From NCBI GenBank assembly GCA_944384745.1, contig CALWUO010000001.1, positions 77,975 through 141,974 on the forward strand: a stretch of DNA of 64,000 nt. Direction: 5' to 3'. This DNA comes from an uncultured Butyricicoccus sp. (lineage in GTDB: Bacteria > Bacillota > Clostridia > Oscillospirales > Butyricicoccaceae). Below the pieces are notes generated by a model. It was given only the letters and a program-made list of their open reading frames with translations, was not told where the DNA came from and did not search any database. The position numbers and the translations under genes are program-made. Below, one piece after another: positions 34,513 to 43,372 of the stretch; position 1 is the first letter of the stretch; each line of letters begins with the position of its first letter.

Positions 34513-36597
34513 ATGGCAACATATCCAGTTAATGAGTTGAGAAATGTATGCGTCATGGGTCACGGTGGCGATGGTAAGACCTCCCTTGTTGAGAGCCTAC
34601 TGTTCACCGCTGGCATGATTGAAAGAGAAGGCAATGTGCCTGACGGAAACACTGTTTGTGATTTCGATGCAGAAGAAATAAAACGTCAATTTTCGATTTC
34701 TACCGCAGTCGCACCTATTGAATGGGAAGGCTGTAAAATAAATTTATTAGATACCCCTGGTTTTTTTGATTTTGAGTCTGAAGTGCGTCATGCTCTTAGA
34801 GTTTGCGACTCTGCACTTATTGTTGCAACTGGCAAATCTGGTCCAGGTGTAGGAACTGAAAAGGTTTGGAAACGTGCAGTAGAGAAAAATATGCCTCGTA
34901 TGTTCTATATATCTAAAATTGATGAGGAAAATTCCGATTATTACACCGCATTACATAAACTTCAAAAGCAATTTGGTGTGTCGGTTTGTCCTATTGTTGT
35001 TCCAATTTTTGAAGGTAATCGTGATACAGTTGGTGTTGTTGACTGTGTAATTCGTAAGGCTTATAAAATGGACGGCACTACTCGTGTAGAAATTCCTATT
35101 CCTGAAAATATGGTCGAGCGTATTAATCAGCACCGTGCAGCTCTTTGTGAAAACGTTGCAGAGCTATCAGAAGAACTGATGGAACGTTATTTCGCTGGTG
35201 AAGAATTCTCTGATGAAGAACTTATTGCAGGTATTCGTCAAGGTGTGCGTGACCTTGTTATTGCACCTGTATTCTGTGGCACAGCGGCTACTGGTATCGG
35301 TTCTTATGCTATGCTAAAAGGTATTGCTGATTATATGCCATCTCCTGATGAGTCACCATCTCAGGTTTGTGAGGACGAAAAGGGCGAACTTATAGAAATT
35401 AACTGTTCACCTAATGGTTCTACATGTGCATATATCTTTAAAACTATCGCTGACCAATATGGTAGATTTTCATATTTTAAAGTTATGTCTGGCACTGTTA
35501 CAAAGGATATGACTTTAGTTAATAAACGTGCTGATGCAAATGAAAAACTTTCACATATTTACAGTGTTTGTGGTAAAAAGACCAAAGAAGTTGATGAAAT
35601 CGGTTGCGGTGATATTGGTGCAGTAGCTAAACTTGTCACAACTAAAACTGACGACACATTATCTATGTCGGTTCGTAAGGTTAGTTTAGAGGGCGTAGAA
35701 ATTCCTAAGCCTTGCTATACACAGGGCATAGAACCAATATCTAAAAACAATGAGGAAAAAATGTCCACAGGTCTTGCAAAACTTAGAGATGAAGACCCAA
35801 GCTTTGAAACTCATTATAATACCGAAACAAAACAAATGTTAATCTCTGGTGCAGGTGATATTCATCTTGATGTTATTTGCTCCAAACTGAAAAATAAATT
35901 TGGTGTGGAAGTTAAACTTTCTAAACCTATTATTCCATACCGTGAAAAAATCCGTAAAAAGGTTTCTGTTGAAGGTAAACACAAGAAACAATCTGGCGGT
36001 CATGGTCAATATGGTCATGTAAAAATGGACTTTGAACCATATGCTGATGGCGATTATGCATTTGCAGAAAAGATTTTTGGTGGTTCTGTTCCAAAGAATT
36101 TCCACCCAGCAGTAGATAAGGGCATTCGTGAGGCTATGGAACATGGTGTTCTAGCGGGTTATCCAATGGTAGGCTTAAAAGCTACTTTAACCGATGGTTC
36201 TTATCATGATGTTGACTCCAATGAACTTTCATTTAAAATGGCGGCAAAACTCGCTTATAAAGCAGGTATCCCACAGGCTTCACCTGTACTGTTAGAGCCT
36301 ATTTGCTCTATGAAGGTTGTTATTCCTGACCAGTATATGGGTGATGTTATAGGTGATTTAAATAAACGTAGAGGTCGCATTATGGGTATGAACCCAGTAG
36401 AGGGTGGCTGTCAAGAAATTCTTGCTGAAGTTCCTATGGCTGAAACATCAGATTATGCTATAACACTTCGCTCTATGACTCAAGGTCGTGGTGCTTTTGA
36501 ATCTGAATTTGAGCGTTATGATGAAGCTCCACCAATGGTTCAAGAAAAAGTTATTGCAGAGAATAAGGCTAGACTTGAGGCACTTAATAAAGATTAA
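34513..36597 (+). CDS. elongation factor G-like GTPase (EF-G paralogue)
   Basis: 694 residues, EF-G length and domain order. The GTPase motifs differ from housekeeping EF-G: G1 is GHGGDGKTS (16-24) instead of AHxDAGKTT, G3 is DTPGFFDF (80-87) with Phe84 in place of the catalytic His, and G4 is SKID. Domains II-V are present, with GQYGHVKMDFEP in domain IV and a normal C-terminus. Such EF-G-like proteins are common beside true FusA in Clostridia; translocation activity cannot be assumed. It has its own promoter and terminator. A role in ribosome rescue or stress is possible but not shown. Confidence 0.88.
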   Translation: MATYPVNELRNVCVMGHGGDGKTSLVESLLFTAGMIEREGNVPDGNTVCDFDAEEIKRQFSISTAVAPIEWEGCKINLLDTPGFFDFESEVRHALRVCDSALIVATGKSGPGVGTEKVWKRAVEKNMPRMFYISKIDEENSDYYTALHKLQKQFGVSVCPIVVPIFEGNRDTVGVVDCVIRKAYKMDGTTRVEIPIPENMVERINQHRAALCENVAELSEELMERYFAGEEFSDEELIAGIRQGVRDLVIAPVFCGTAATGIGSYAMLKGIADYMPSPDESPSQVCEDEKGELIEINCSPNGSTCAYIFKTIADQYGRFSYFKVMSGTVTKDMTLVNKRADANEKLSHIYSVCGKKTKEVDEIGCGDIGAVAKLVTTKTDDTLSMSVRKVSLEGVEIPKPCYTQGIEPISKNNEEKMSTGLAKLRDEDPSFETHYNTETKQMLISGAGDIHLDVICSKLKNKFGVEVKLSKPIIPYREKIRKKVSVEGKHKKQSGGHGQYGHVKMDFEPYADGDYAFAEKIFGGSVPKNFHPAVDKGIREAMEHGVLAGYPMVGLKATLTDGSYHDVDSNELSFKMAAKLAYKAGIPQASPVLLEPICSMKVVIPDQYMGDVIGDLNKRRGRIMGMNPVEGGCQEILAEVPMAETSDYAITLRSMTQGRGAFESEFERYDEAPPMVQEKVIAENKARLEALNKD

Positions 36598-36632
36598 GAC
36601 CACTTCTGCTTGTTTGCATTGTAATATAGAAG

Positions 36633-36660
36633 GGACACTTCCATTCGGGAGTGTCTTTTC
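36633..36660 (+). terminator. intrinsic terminator of the EF-G paralogue
   Basis: GACACTTCC pairs with GGGAGTGTC around a short loop, followed by TTTTCT. Confidence 0.75.
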
Positions 36661-36737
36661 TAATAAATATTTTAGTTCTAAATATCAAATGTTCTACATA
36701 TTATTTAGTATGCGATACTATGGGAGGACGTTTGATT

Positions 36738-37223
36738 ATGATAGTTTGTGTTACTAAACTTAATCTAAAAAAAGCGGCTGTTGGTATAGTTATATTGGCA
36801 GCGGTTATTCTGGGTGTATCAACACTTAGGGGACAAGATGAGATTTTACAATCGGTAAGCACTGCAAATGAAGTTTCGCTTGATAAAAAATTAGATAGCA
36901 TAGAAAAACAAGTCGATTTATTAAAAAATTTTGGTGTTGAAGTAGATGAAAAACCCATAACCCAGACCGAGGTACAAATACCAAATGAGTTTGATGAAAC
37001 ATATTTAAACTACAATGAACTGCAAAAACAGCAGGGATTAGACCTTGAAAAATACAAGGGTAAACGGGCTATGCTTTATGTATATCGAGTGAAAAATGAT
37101 GAAAGTGGTACACAAAATGTAACCGCAAGTATAGTAACTTATAATGATAAGCTTATAGCGGCAGATATTTGTGTTCCAGAACAAGACGGGCTTTTACGAC
37201 CGATTATAAACGGTGAACTCTAA
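36738..37223 (+). CDS. membrane-anchored DUF4830-like protein
   Basis: 161 residues from the ATG after GGGAGG. One N-terminal membrane helix (about 12-30) is followed by a short helical region and an extracytoplasmic domain. The domain has the run IPNEFDETYLNYNELQKQQG then LDLEKYKGKRAMLYVYRV, which resembles DUF4830 of Clostridia from memory. No catalytic residues are evident. A TTG two codons earlier is an alternative start. It stands alone with a terminator behind it. Function unknown; anchored outside the membrane. Confidence 0.75.
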   Translation: MIVCVTKLNLKKAAVGIVILAAVILGVSTLRGQDEILQSVSTANEVSLDKKLDSIEKQVDLLKNFGVEVDEKPITQTEVQIPNEFDETYLNYNELQKQQGLDLEKYKGKRAMLYVYRVKNDESGTQNVTASIVTYNDKLIAADICVPEQDGLLRPIINGEL

Positions 37224-37268
37224 TTGTTAAGTACATAAATTACCTTTAGTATTAAAATAAATGCAGAA

Positions 37269-37313
37269 AAGCGGTTTTATGGTTTGCTTATACTATGAAA
37301 CTGCTCTTTTTTT
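37269..37313 (+). terminator. intrinsic terminator after the DUF4830-like gene
   Basis: AGCGGTTT pairs with AAACTGCT (one G-T) across a 20-base loop, followed by CTTTTTTT. Confidence 0.65.
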
Positions 37314-37453
37314 ACTTAAAAAAGTTAAAAAGGAAAAATTCACTAATCACAGACTAAGATAAAGCTTTTTTTTGTTTTTTTTAACTATACCTATTGTGCA
37401 AATTGCAAAAAAGTGTTACTCTATATTTATCTAGTATGGACGGGAGGAATAAA

Positions 37454-38206
37454 ATGGCAAAGGAGCGTCTTGACAAAGCACTTGCATCTGTTGGGTGTGG
37501 CAGCCGCAAAGAAGTTGGTTTGATTATAAAATCAGGCAGGGTTGCTGTAAATGGTCAAATTGTAAAAGACCCTTCGGTTCGTGTAACACCATCAGAAGAC
37601 AGGTTAACTTTAGACGGTAAAGACCTACGCTGGAAAATTGGACGCTATTACATGCTTAATAAACCACCAGATTTGGTTTCTGCATGTGTGGATAATTTGC
37701 ATGAAACTGTGCTTTCAGTGTTTCCGCAATCACAAAGACGTGGGCTTTTTCCAGTAGGCAGACTTGATAAAAATACAGAGGGTTTGCTTATTATCACTGA
37801 TGACGGTGGTTTTTGTCATGCACTTATGTCCCCAAAGCGTCATGTAAGTAAAGTCTATGAGGCTTTAGTTTCAGGGAAACTTGATTTAAACGCAAAAGAG
37901 AAGTTTAAAAAAGGGCTTATACTTGCAGACTCAACAGCATGCCTTCCAGCAGAGCTTGTTATTTTAGGTGAGGAAAACGGTTTAACTAAAATAAGAGTTA
38001 CTCTGCATGAGGGAAAACATCATCAAGTAAAACGTATGGTTGCAGCTGTTGGCGGTCATGTCGAGTATTTAAAACGTATTTCAATAGGCAGTTTGAAACT
38101 TGATGAAAATTTGGAAATAGGTAAATATAGAGAACTTACAGATGATGAAGTTGATATGTTGAAAAACGAAGTAAAAGCAAATAATACAAATAGAAATAAG
38201 GTATAA
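37454..38206 (+). CDS. rRNA pseudouridine synthase, RsuA/RluB family
   Basis: 250 residues from the ATG after GGGAGGAA. An N-terminal S4 RNA-binding domain (about 1-60) is followed by the catalytic domain. The active-site motif GRLDKNTEGLLIITDDG lies near residue 105-121, and HEGKHHQVKRM near residue 192 is the second family block. It isomerises a specific uridine in rRNA. RsuA (16S) and RluB (23S) types cannot be separated with certainty; the length and S4 domain fit either. Confidence 0.9.
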   Translation: MAKERLDKALASVGCGSRKEVGLIIKSGRVAVNGQIVKDPSVRVTPSEDRLTLDGKDLRWKIGRYYMLNKPPDLVSACVDNLHETVLSVFPQSQRRGLFPVGRLDKNTEGLLIITDDGGFCHALMSPKRHVSKVYEALVSGKLDLNAKEKFKKGLILADSTACLPAELVILGEENGLTKIRVTLHEGKHHQVKRMVAAVGGHVEYLKRISIGSLKLDENLEIGKYRELTDDEVDMLKNEVKANNTNRNKV

Positions 38207-38269
38207 AAAAAATCTTTGTAAAAAAAATCAAAAAAACTTAAAAAATATATACAAAAATTAAAAAACTTG

Positions 38270-38278
38270 TGGTATAAT
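38270..38278 (+). promoter_or_regulatory. extended -10 promoter of the PucR/CdaR-type regulator
   Basis: TGGTATAAT (38270-38278) is a good extended -10. No clear -35 lies 17 bases upstream. Confidence 0.45.
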
Positions 38279-38301
38279 TTTTACAAATGACAGAATAAAG
38301 T

Positions 38302-38327
38302 TTTGACATCTTGTGCAAAATGTCAAA
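38302..38327 (+). other. leader hairpin of the PucR/CdaR-type regulator gene
   Basis: TTTGACAT (38302-38309) pairs perfectly with ATGTCAAA (38320-38327) around a 10-base loop. It lies in the ~120-base leader and has no T tract. It could also act as a DNA operator. Confidence 0.5.
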
Positions 38328-38402
38328 TAAAGCTAAGTCCGTCTTTATATACGATGGGGATTAAAAAGGTTTTTTATAAACTTGAAAGGAAAGGTGACTC
38401 AA

Positions 38403-39494
38403 ATGGCCTCCAGATTGTTTCAGTCTATTATTCTTCAAATGAAAGATACTGTTGATCGTACTATCGGTATGATTGATGCTACTGGTTCTGTAATCGCCTG
38501 CACTGATTTGCCACGAATAGGCGAAATGCGTGAAGATGCTGTGACCGAACTCGGATATGTTGGAGACATGGTCCGTTTTGGTGGTTATACCTACCGCACG
38601 GTTTCCGATAGGTCTAGCCGTTTTGAATATGCTGTTTTTGTTCAGGGTGAGGACGAGCTAGCTCGCTCTGTATGCTCTATGGCAGCAGTTGCAGTTAATA
38701 ATATTAAAACTCTCTATGATGAAAAGCATGATAAGGCTACATTTGTTAAAAACATCATCTTAGATAACATTCTGCCAGGTGATATTTATATTAAGTCAAG
38801 AGAATTGCATTTTGGTAATGATGTACCAAGAGTTGTTTTCTTAGTTCATCAGTTAGAACGTGCAGATGTTGCAGCTATTGATGTTATAAGTGGTCTGTTC
38901 CCAGATAAACAAAAAGATTTTGTTCTTCACATCAGTGAAAGCGATATCGTTGTTGTTAAGGAAGTTAAAGCAAATAGCGACACCAAAGAGCTTGTTAAGT
39001 GTGCTAAGGCTATTGAAAACGCACTTAACAGCGAACTTTTAATTAAATCTATTATTGGTATTGGTTCAGTTGCAACTCAACTGAAAGATATCGCTAAATC
39101 ATTTAAGGAAGCTCAGGTTTCTATTGAGGTTGGAAGCGTATTTGATACAGAAAAGGCTATTGTAAGTTATGAAAATCTTGGAATAGGTCGTTTGATTTAC
39201 CAGCTACCTACAACCCTTTGTGAAATGTTCTTAAATGAAGTATTTAAAAAGGGTTCTATTGATTCTCTTGACCAAGAAACTCTTTACACAATTCAAAAAT
39301 TCTTTGAAAACAACCTAAATGTTTCTGAAACTTCAAGAAAACTCTTTGTTCACCGTAATACCCTTGTTTATCGCTTGGAGAAAATTAAAAAACTCACAGG
39401 TCTTGACCTACGTGAATTTGACCATGCTATTGTATTTAAGGTAGCTTTAATGGTTCGCAAATATCTTGAAAGCCGTGAAGAAGGTCGTCAATAA
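38403..39494 (+). CDS. PucR/CdaR-type transcriptional regulator
   Basis: 363 residues from the ATG preceded by GGAAAGGTGA. The first ~130 residues resemble the sugar-diacid-recognition type sensor of CdaR (MIDATGSVIACTDLPRIGEM). The middle is GGDEF-like and degenerate. The C-terminus is the PucR helix-turn-helix block: NLNVSETSRKLFVHRNTLVY then RLEKIKKLTGLDLREFDHAI (about 315-350). Such regulators respond to small metabolites. It lies just upstream of ftsEX but has no terminator between, only a structured region; whether it regulates its own or the fts genes is open. Confidence 0.85.
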   Translation: MASRLFQSIILQMKDTVDRTIGMIDATGSVIACTDLPRIGEMREDAVTELGYVGDMVRFGGYTYRTVSDRSSRFEYAVFVQGEDELARSVCSMAAVAVNNIKTLYDEKHDKATFVKNIILDNILPGDIYIKSRELHFGNDVPRVVFLVHQLERADVAAIDVISGLFPDKQKDFVLHISESDIVVVKEVKANSDTKELVKCAKAIENALNSELLIKSIIGIGSVATQLKDIAKSFKEAQVSIEVGSVFDTEKAIVSYENLGIGRLIYQLPTTLCEMFLNEVFKKGSIDSLDQETLYTIQKFFENNLNVSETSRKLFVHRNTLVYRLEKIKKLTGLDLREFDHAIVFKVALMVRKYLESREEGRQ

Positions 39495-39510
39495 TAGGTG
39501 ACAAAATGGA

Positions 39511-39602
39511 AACATTCCCCGAAAAACGACAAAAATAACCGTTTTATGCAACAATTTAACCATAGTAAATATGTTAAAAATTTGTGTATAGCGGGAAATG
39601 TT
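39511..39602 (+). other. inverted repeat enclosing two small hairpins
   Basis: AACATTCCCCG (39511-39521) pairs with CGGGAAATGTT (39592-39602) with one C-A mismatch. Between them AAAACG/CGTTTT (39523-39545) and TTTAAC/GTTAAA (39555-39578) can form hairpins, giving a three-way-junction shape. It lies after the regulator gene and before the ftsE promoter. Confidence 0.4.
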
Positions 39603-39623
39603 CTGGAAATTTAAAAAAGAATG

Positions 39624-39632
39624 TGGTATAAT
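39624..39632 (+). promoter_or_regulatory. extended -10 promoter of the ftsEX operon
   Basis: TGGTATAAT with the -10 at 39627-39632. The -35 region is poor (TGGAAA at 39604-39609), so an activator may help. Confidence 0.5.
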
Positions 39633-39640
39633 AGCTTAGA

Positions 39641-39722
39641 GTAGCTGTTATACCATTTTTTTGCGTATTTAGCTGCTTAATCAGCAGATTTCAGTTTAAA
39701 AACCCAGATAATTAACTGAAAT
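39641..39722 (+). other. structured 5' leader of ftsE
   Basis: GTAGCT (39641-39646) can pair with AGCTGC (39671-39676), while GCTG/CAGC (39672-39685) is a competing small hairpin. ATTTCAGTT (39688-39696) pairs perfectly with AACTGAAAT (39714-39722) just before the Shine-Dalgarno (39725-39731). Confidence 0.4.
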
Positions 39723-39743
39723 ACAAGGAGGTTTCACACTGCC

Positions 39744-41156
39744 GTGATAAGAATGAGCGACGTCAGCATGGAATATGATAACGGTGTCCGTGCAGTAAAA
39801 AAAGCGACGCTGCGAATTGACGAAGGGGAATTTGTATTTTTAGTCGGTCCATCTGGTTCGGGTAAATCAACTCTTATAAAATTGATAACTGGAGAGGTAA
39901 AACCTACCTCTGGTCGTATTGTTGTTAATAACTATAACATTGGTGCAATAAAAAAACGAGAAATTCCTTATTTACGTCGTACTTTGGGCGTTGTCTTTCA
40001 GGATTTTCGCCTGATTGAGAAAAAAACTGTATATGAAAATGTTGCATTTGCTATGCGTGCGGTCGGTGCGAAAAATCGTGCTATTCGTAAGCGTGTGCCT
40101 TATGTGCTTGACCTTGTAGGTCTTAGTGAAAAAGCAGATACTCGTCCACTTGAGTTATCAGGCGGTGAACAACAACGTGTTGCTATCGCAAGAGCTTTGG
40201 TAAATAACCCTCGTTTGATTATCGCAGATGAGCCAACTGGTAATTTAGACCCTGTAAGGTCTTATGAACTTATGACGCTCTTTGAAAAGATAAATGAACT
40301 TGGCACTACTATACTAATTGTTACACATGAAAAAGAACTTGTAGATGAGTTTGAAAAGCGTGTTATTATGATTGATAATGGTGAAATCGTAAGTGATGCC
40401 ACAGGTCGTTATTATGCAGACGATGAGTATTATGACGATGACTACATAGAAGAACAGGTTCAGGAAAATATTGAGGAGCAACCAAAAAAACTAGAACCTG
40501 AAGATGCGGCAAATGCCACACTTACTATGCTTTTTGAGCGTTTAAACGCTAAAAAAACAGAAGAGCCAACCCAAGAGGAAATGTCTCAAGACACAAAGCC
40601 AATCCACACTGATAAAACAGAAGATATTGAAATTACAAGTCAAACTGCTGTATTATCAGATGATAATATTATTGAAGACATTCAAAAGCAAGTAACAGAA
40701 GACACTCAAGAAGTGCAAGCTGATAAAGTTGATGATATTGAAGTTGATAACACTGGTGAGTTAGAACAGGCTGAACAAACACAGACAGAACAAACATTAG
40801 AAACTGATGAAACAGAGTCTAATAAACCAGAGGTCAGCGAGCCTGAAACTGAACAGCCAGAAGTTAATGAGCCAAAAGAAGAAACTGAACAAACTGAAAG
40901 CCCAACTGATAGCAAAGAACAAACAAAGCCAGATTTATCTCAAATTTCCAATCGTGTTGGTATGAATACGGCTATGATGAACCGTCAACAACCACAAAGA
41001 GTAAAAACAAGCGTTGGAAGTGTAGATGCGTCGCTCGAAGAGCTTATACAGCGTTTTGAGCAACGTGTAGGTATAAAAGATAATAATAAAGAACAAGCAG
41101 GTGGAGAAATAGAAAATGAGCAGAAAAACGCAGAAACCGAAGCGTCGAAACAGTAA
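39744..41156 (+). CDS. ftsE: cell division ATP-binding protein FtsE with long acidic C-terminal tail
   Basis: 470 residues; ordinary FtsE is about 225-230. Residues 1-222 are a complete ABC ATPase: Walker [10 protein letters not shown] (35-43), signature LSGGEQQR (138-145) and Walker [13 protein letters not shown]. Residues 223-470 are low complexity, rich in Glu, Thr, Gln, Asp and Pro, with a tyrosine/aspartate patch near 224-233 and a short helical stretch [15 protein letters not shown] near the end. GTG 39744 follows AAGGAGG by 12 bases and aligns with family N-termini. FtsEX activates wall hydrolases across the membrane. The tail is unusual and continues into the ftsX overlap. Confidence 0.93.
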   Translation: MIRMSDVSMEYDNGVRAVKKATLRIDEGEFVFLVGPSGSGKSTLIKLITGEVKPTSGRIVVNNYNIGAIKKREIPYLRRTLGVVFQDFRLIEKKTVYENVAFAMRAVGAKNRAIRKRVPYVLDLVGLSEKADTRPLELSGGEQQRVAIARALVNNPRLIIADEPTGNLDPVRSYELMTLFEKINELGTTILIVTHEKELVDEFEKRVIMIDNGEIVSDATGRYYADDEYYDDDYIEEQVQENIEEQPKKLEPEDAANATLTMLFERLNAKKTEEPTQEEMSQDTKPIHTDKTEDIEITSQTAVLSDDNIIEDIQKQVTEDTQEVQADKVDDIEVDNTGELEQAEQTQTEQTLETDETESNKPEVSEPETEQPEVNEPKEETEQTESPTDSKEQTKPDLSQISNRVGMNTAMMNRQQPQRVKTSVGSVDASLEELIQRFEQRVGIKDNNKEQAGGEIENEQKNAETEASKQ

Positions 41157-42039
41157 GACTGGAATAAGTTATTTCTGGTCAGAAGGTATTCATAACATCT
41201 TTTTAAATGGATTTATGAGCTTTGCTGCGGTTACTATTATTTTGGCTTGCCTTTTAATCACTGGCAGTACGGTACTTATTTCATACAATGTAGACTTAAA
41301 TATTAAAAATCTACAAGAAGACAGCGAGATTATGTTGTTTATTGATGAGTCTTACACTGATGAACAAGCTAAAGATATCCAAAAAGAATTGGAAAAAATC
41401 AAAAATGTAAACACTGTACAGTTCCAGTCTGCTGAAGAATCACTTGATGACCTGCGTAGTCAGTTGGGTTCTGATAGTGATATACTAGACGGATATAACG
41501 CAGATAATAACTTTATGAGAAATGCTTATCGTGTTACACTTAAAAATCTCGAAAGTGCCGAGCAGACAAGCCAACAAATCAAGAAAATAGATGGCGTTGC
41601 CAAGGTGGTAATACAAGAAACTACAATGCAAATGCTTGTAAATGTTCAAAAGGTATTTAGAATTGTTTCATTTACACTTATAGCTGCCCTTGGTGCAATA
41701 TCTATTGTTATTATTTCAAATACTGTAAAACTTGCAATGTTTGCAAGACGTGAGGAAATAGCAATAGAAAAAATGGTCGGTGCTACAAACTGGTTTATCC
41801 GTTGGCCGTTTGTGATTGAAGGTATGGTTTTAGGTTTTATTTCAGGTGGTTTGGCAGCTCTTGCCGAATGGGGTATATATGAAAAACTGGTTATAACAGT
41901 AACAAGTGCTATTCCACAGTTTGAAATGGCTCAGTTCCATGAATTCGGTATGCCTTTAGTATTTATTTTCCTCGGTGCAGGTATTATTATAGGTGTTGGC
42001 GGTTCTGTTTTATCTATGCGTCGATTCCTAGATGTTTAA
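41116..42039 (+). CDS. ftsX: cell division membrane protein FtsX
   Basis: 307 residues. A basic N-terminus leads to helix 1 (about 30-52), then a large extracytoplasmic domain (about 55-170) and three more helices with the FtsX motif RREEIAIEKMVGATNWFIRW at the start of the last group. It starts 41 bases before the ftsE stop, after GGTGGAG. FtsX relays FtsE ATP hydrolysis to peptidoglycan hydrolases outside the cell. The next gene encodes a coiled-coil M23 protein, its classic partner type. Confidence 0.94.
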   Translation: MSRKTQKPKRRNSKTGISYFWSEGIHNIFLNGFMSFAAVTIILACLLITGSTVLISYNVDLNIKNLQEDSEIMLFIDESYTDEQAKDIQKELEKIKNVNTVQFQSAEESLDDLRSQLGSDSDILDGYNADNNFMRNAYRVTLKNLESAEQTSQQIKKIDGVAKVVIQETTMQMLVNVQKVFRIVSFTLIAALGAISIVIISNTVKLAMFARREEIAIEKMVGATNWFIRWPFVIEGMVLGFISGGLAALAEWGIYEKLVITVTSAIPQFEMAQFHEFGMPLVFIFLGAGIIIGVGGSVLSMRRFLDV

Positions 42040-42059
42040 TTTTTTGAAAGGATATTTAT

Positions 42060-43304
42060 ATGTTAAGTAAAAAAACAGTTCGTATAGTTTCTGTTGTAAT
42101 CGCCGTTGCATTACTTATAACAATGATAGCTGGTGGACTGATTTCACTTATAAGCACTGCCAGTGCGGCATCAGTATCTGAACTTAAAAGTCAGTTATCT
42201 GATATTGAAAGTCAGAAAAAAGAAATTCAGTCGGTTTTAGATAATCTGGAAAACCAAATTGAAAACACAACTGAAAAAATTGCGGTTTTGGGTGACCAAA
42301 TCACAATAACAAAAAATGATATCGCAAAAACAGAACAAATTATTGAAAGTTATGATGAACAAATAGCTGATAAAGAAATAGAAATACAAGAGGCTCAAGT
42401 TAAACTTGATGAACAAACAAAGCTGTTTGAAACACGTATGCGTGTTATGTATGAAAACGGTAATGAAATAGGCTACCTTGATGTTATTTTAGGTTCTAAT
42501 AGCTTTTCAGATATGCTTTCAAGACTTGAAGTCGTTAGCGAAATCATGCAAAGTGATAAAAAGATTGTAAATGATTTTAAACAGGCTAAGGCTGACCTTG
42601 AAGCAGCTAAACAATCTTTAGTTGATAGCCAAAATGAACAAAAGGCTTATAAAGATTCACTAGAAGAGAAGAATGAAACTTTAGAAGCTCAAAGAGAAGA
42701 ACTTCAAGCTACAAAGGATAAACTCCAAGGCGATGCTGATAAAGCTAGTAGTGAAAAAGCTGCTTTAGAGTCTGAAAAACAGGCTATTAGTGATGAACTT
42801 GCAGAAATTGCAAGAAAGAGTGCAGAAGCTGCGAAAAAGGCACAGCAACAAGCTAGTTCTTCATCTAGTTCATCAAATGGTGGCGGTGCAACTCAAACCG
42901 CAAATGGCAGTTTAAGTTCTATTTCTGTTTGGCCTGCTCCATCTTACAGCTATGTTAGCAGTGGTTTTGGTTATAGAAACGCTCCTACTGGTGGTGCAAG
43001 TTCAAACCATAAGGGTGTTGATTTAGCAGCTCCTGCTAATACTGCGGTTGTTGCAGCTGGTTCTGGCACAGTTGTAAAAAGTTATTACTCTTCTTCTTAT
43101 GGTAACTATATAGCTATTGACCATGGCGGTGGAGTTGTAACAGGTTATGCACATATGAATAGCCGTATGGTTTCAGTTGGTCAGACTGTTTCAGCTGGTC
43201 AACAAATAGGCAAAATAGGTTCTACTGGTATTTCAACAGGTAATCACTTACATTTTGAAGTTAATATCAATGGTACTCCAGTAAACCCTATGAACTATTT
43301 TTAA
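42060..43304 (+). CDS. coiled-coil M23 (LytM) peptidase, PcsB/EnvC-like
   Basis: 414 residues. An N-terminal signal or anchor helix is followed by a long coiled coil (about 36-265), a Ser-rich linker and an M23 domain (about 290-414). The zinc site is intact: His317 and Asp321 (HKGVD) and the HLH at 396-398. This architecture (coiled coil plus LytM, or CHAP in PcsB) defines FtsEX-dependent hydrolase partners. Located 20 bases after ftsX in the same operon, so FtsX very likely recruits it. GAAAGGA precedes the ATG. Confidence 0.93.
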   Translation: MLSKKTVRIVSVVIAVALLITMIAGGLISLISTASAASVSELKSQLSDIESQKKEIQSVLDNLENQIENTTEKIAVLGDQITITKNDIAKTEQIIESYDEQIADKEIEIQEAQVKLDEQTKLFETRMRVMYENGNEIGYLDVILGSNSFSDMLSRLEVVSEIMQSDKKIVNDFKQAKADLEAAKQSLVDSQNEQKAYKDSLEEKNETLEAQREELQATKDKLQGDADKASSEKAALESEKQAISDELAEIARKSAEAAKKAQQQASSSSSSSNGGGATQTANGSLSSISVWPAPSYSYVSSGFGYRNAPTGGASSNHKGVDLAAPANTAVVAAGSGTVVKSYYSSSYGNYIAIDHGGGVVTGYAHMNSRMVSVGQTVSAGQQIGKIGSTGISTGNHLHFEVNINGTPVNPMNYF

Positions 43305-43313
43305 TTAAAAACT

Positions 43314-43345
43314 TAAAGGTACGCCTTTTTTGGTGTACCTTTTTA
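43314..43345 (+). terminator. intrinsic terminator after the M23 peptidase gene
   Basis: AAAGGTACGCC pairs with GGTGTACCTTT (one G-T), followed by Ts. Read-through to the S41 gene is possible. Confidence 0.75.
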
Positions 43346-43372
43346 ATTATAAAACATAAAAGGAGTCACAAA

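Noticed and set aside
40706..40915. Minus-strand Ser/Val/Cys-rich open frame opposite the ftsE tail
   Set aside because: It is the antisense reading of Glu/Thr/Gln repeats, with no ribosome site.
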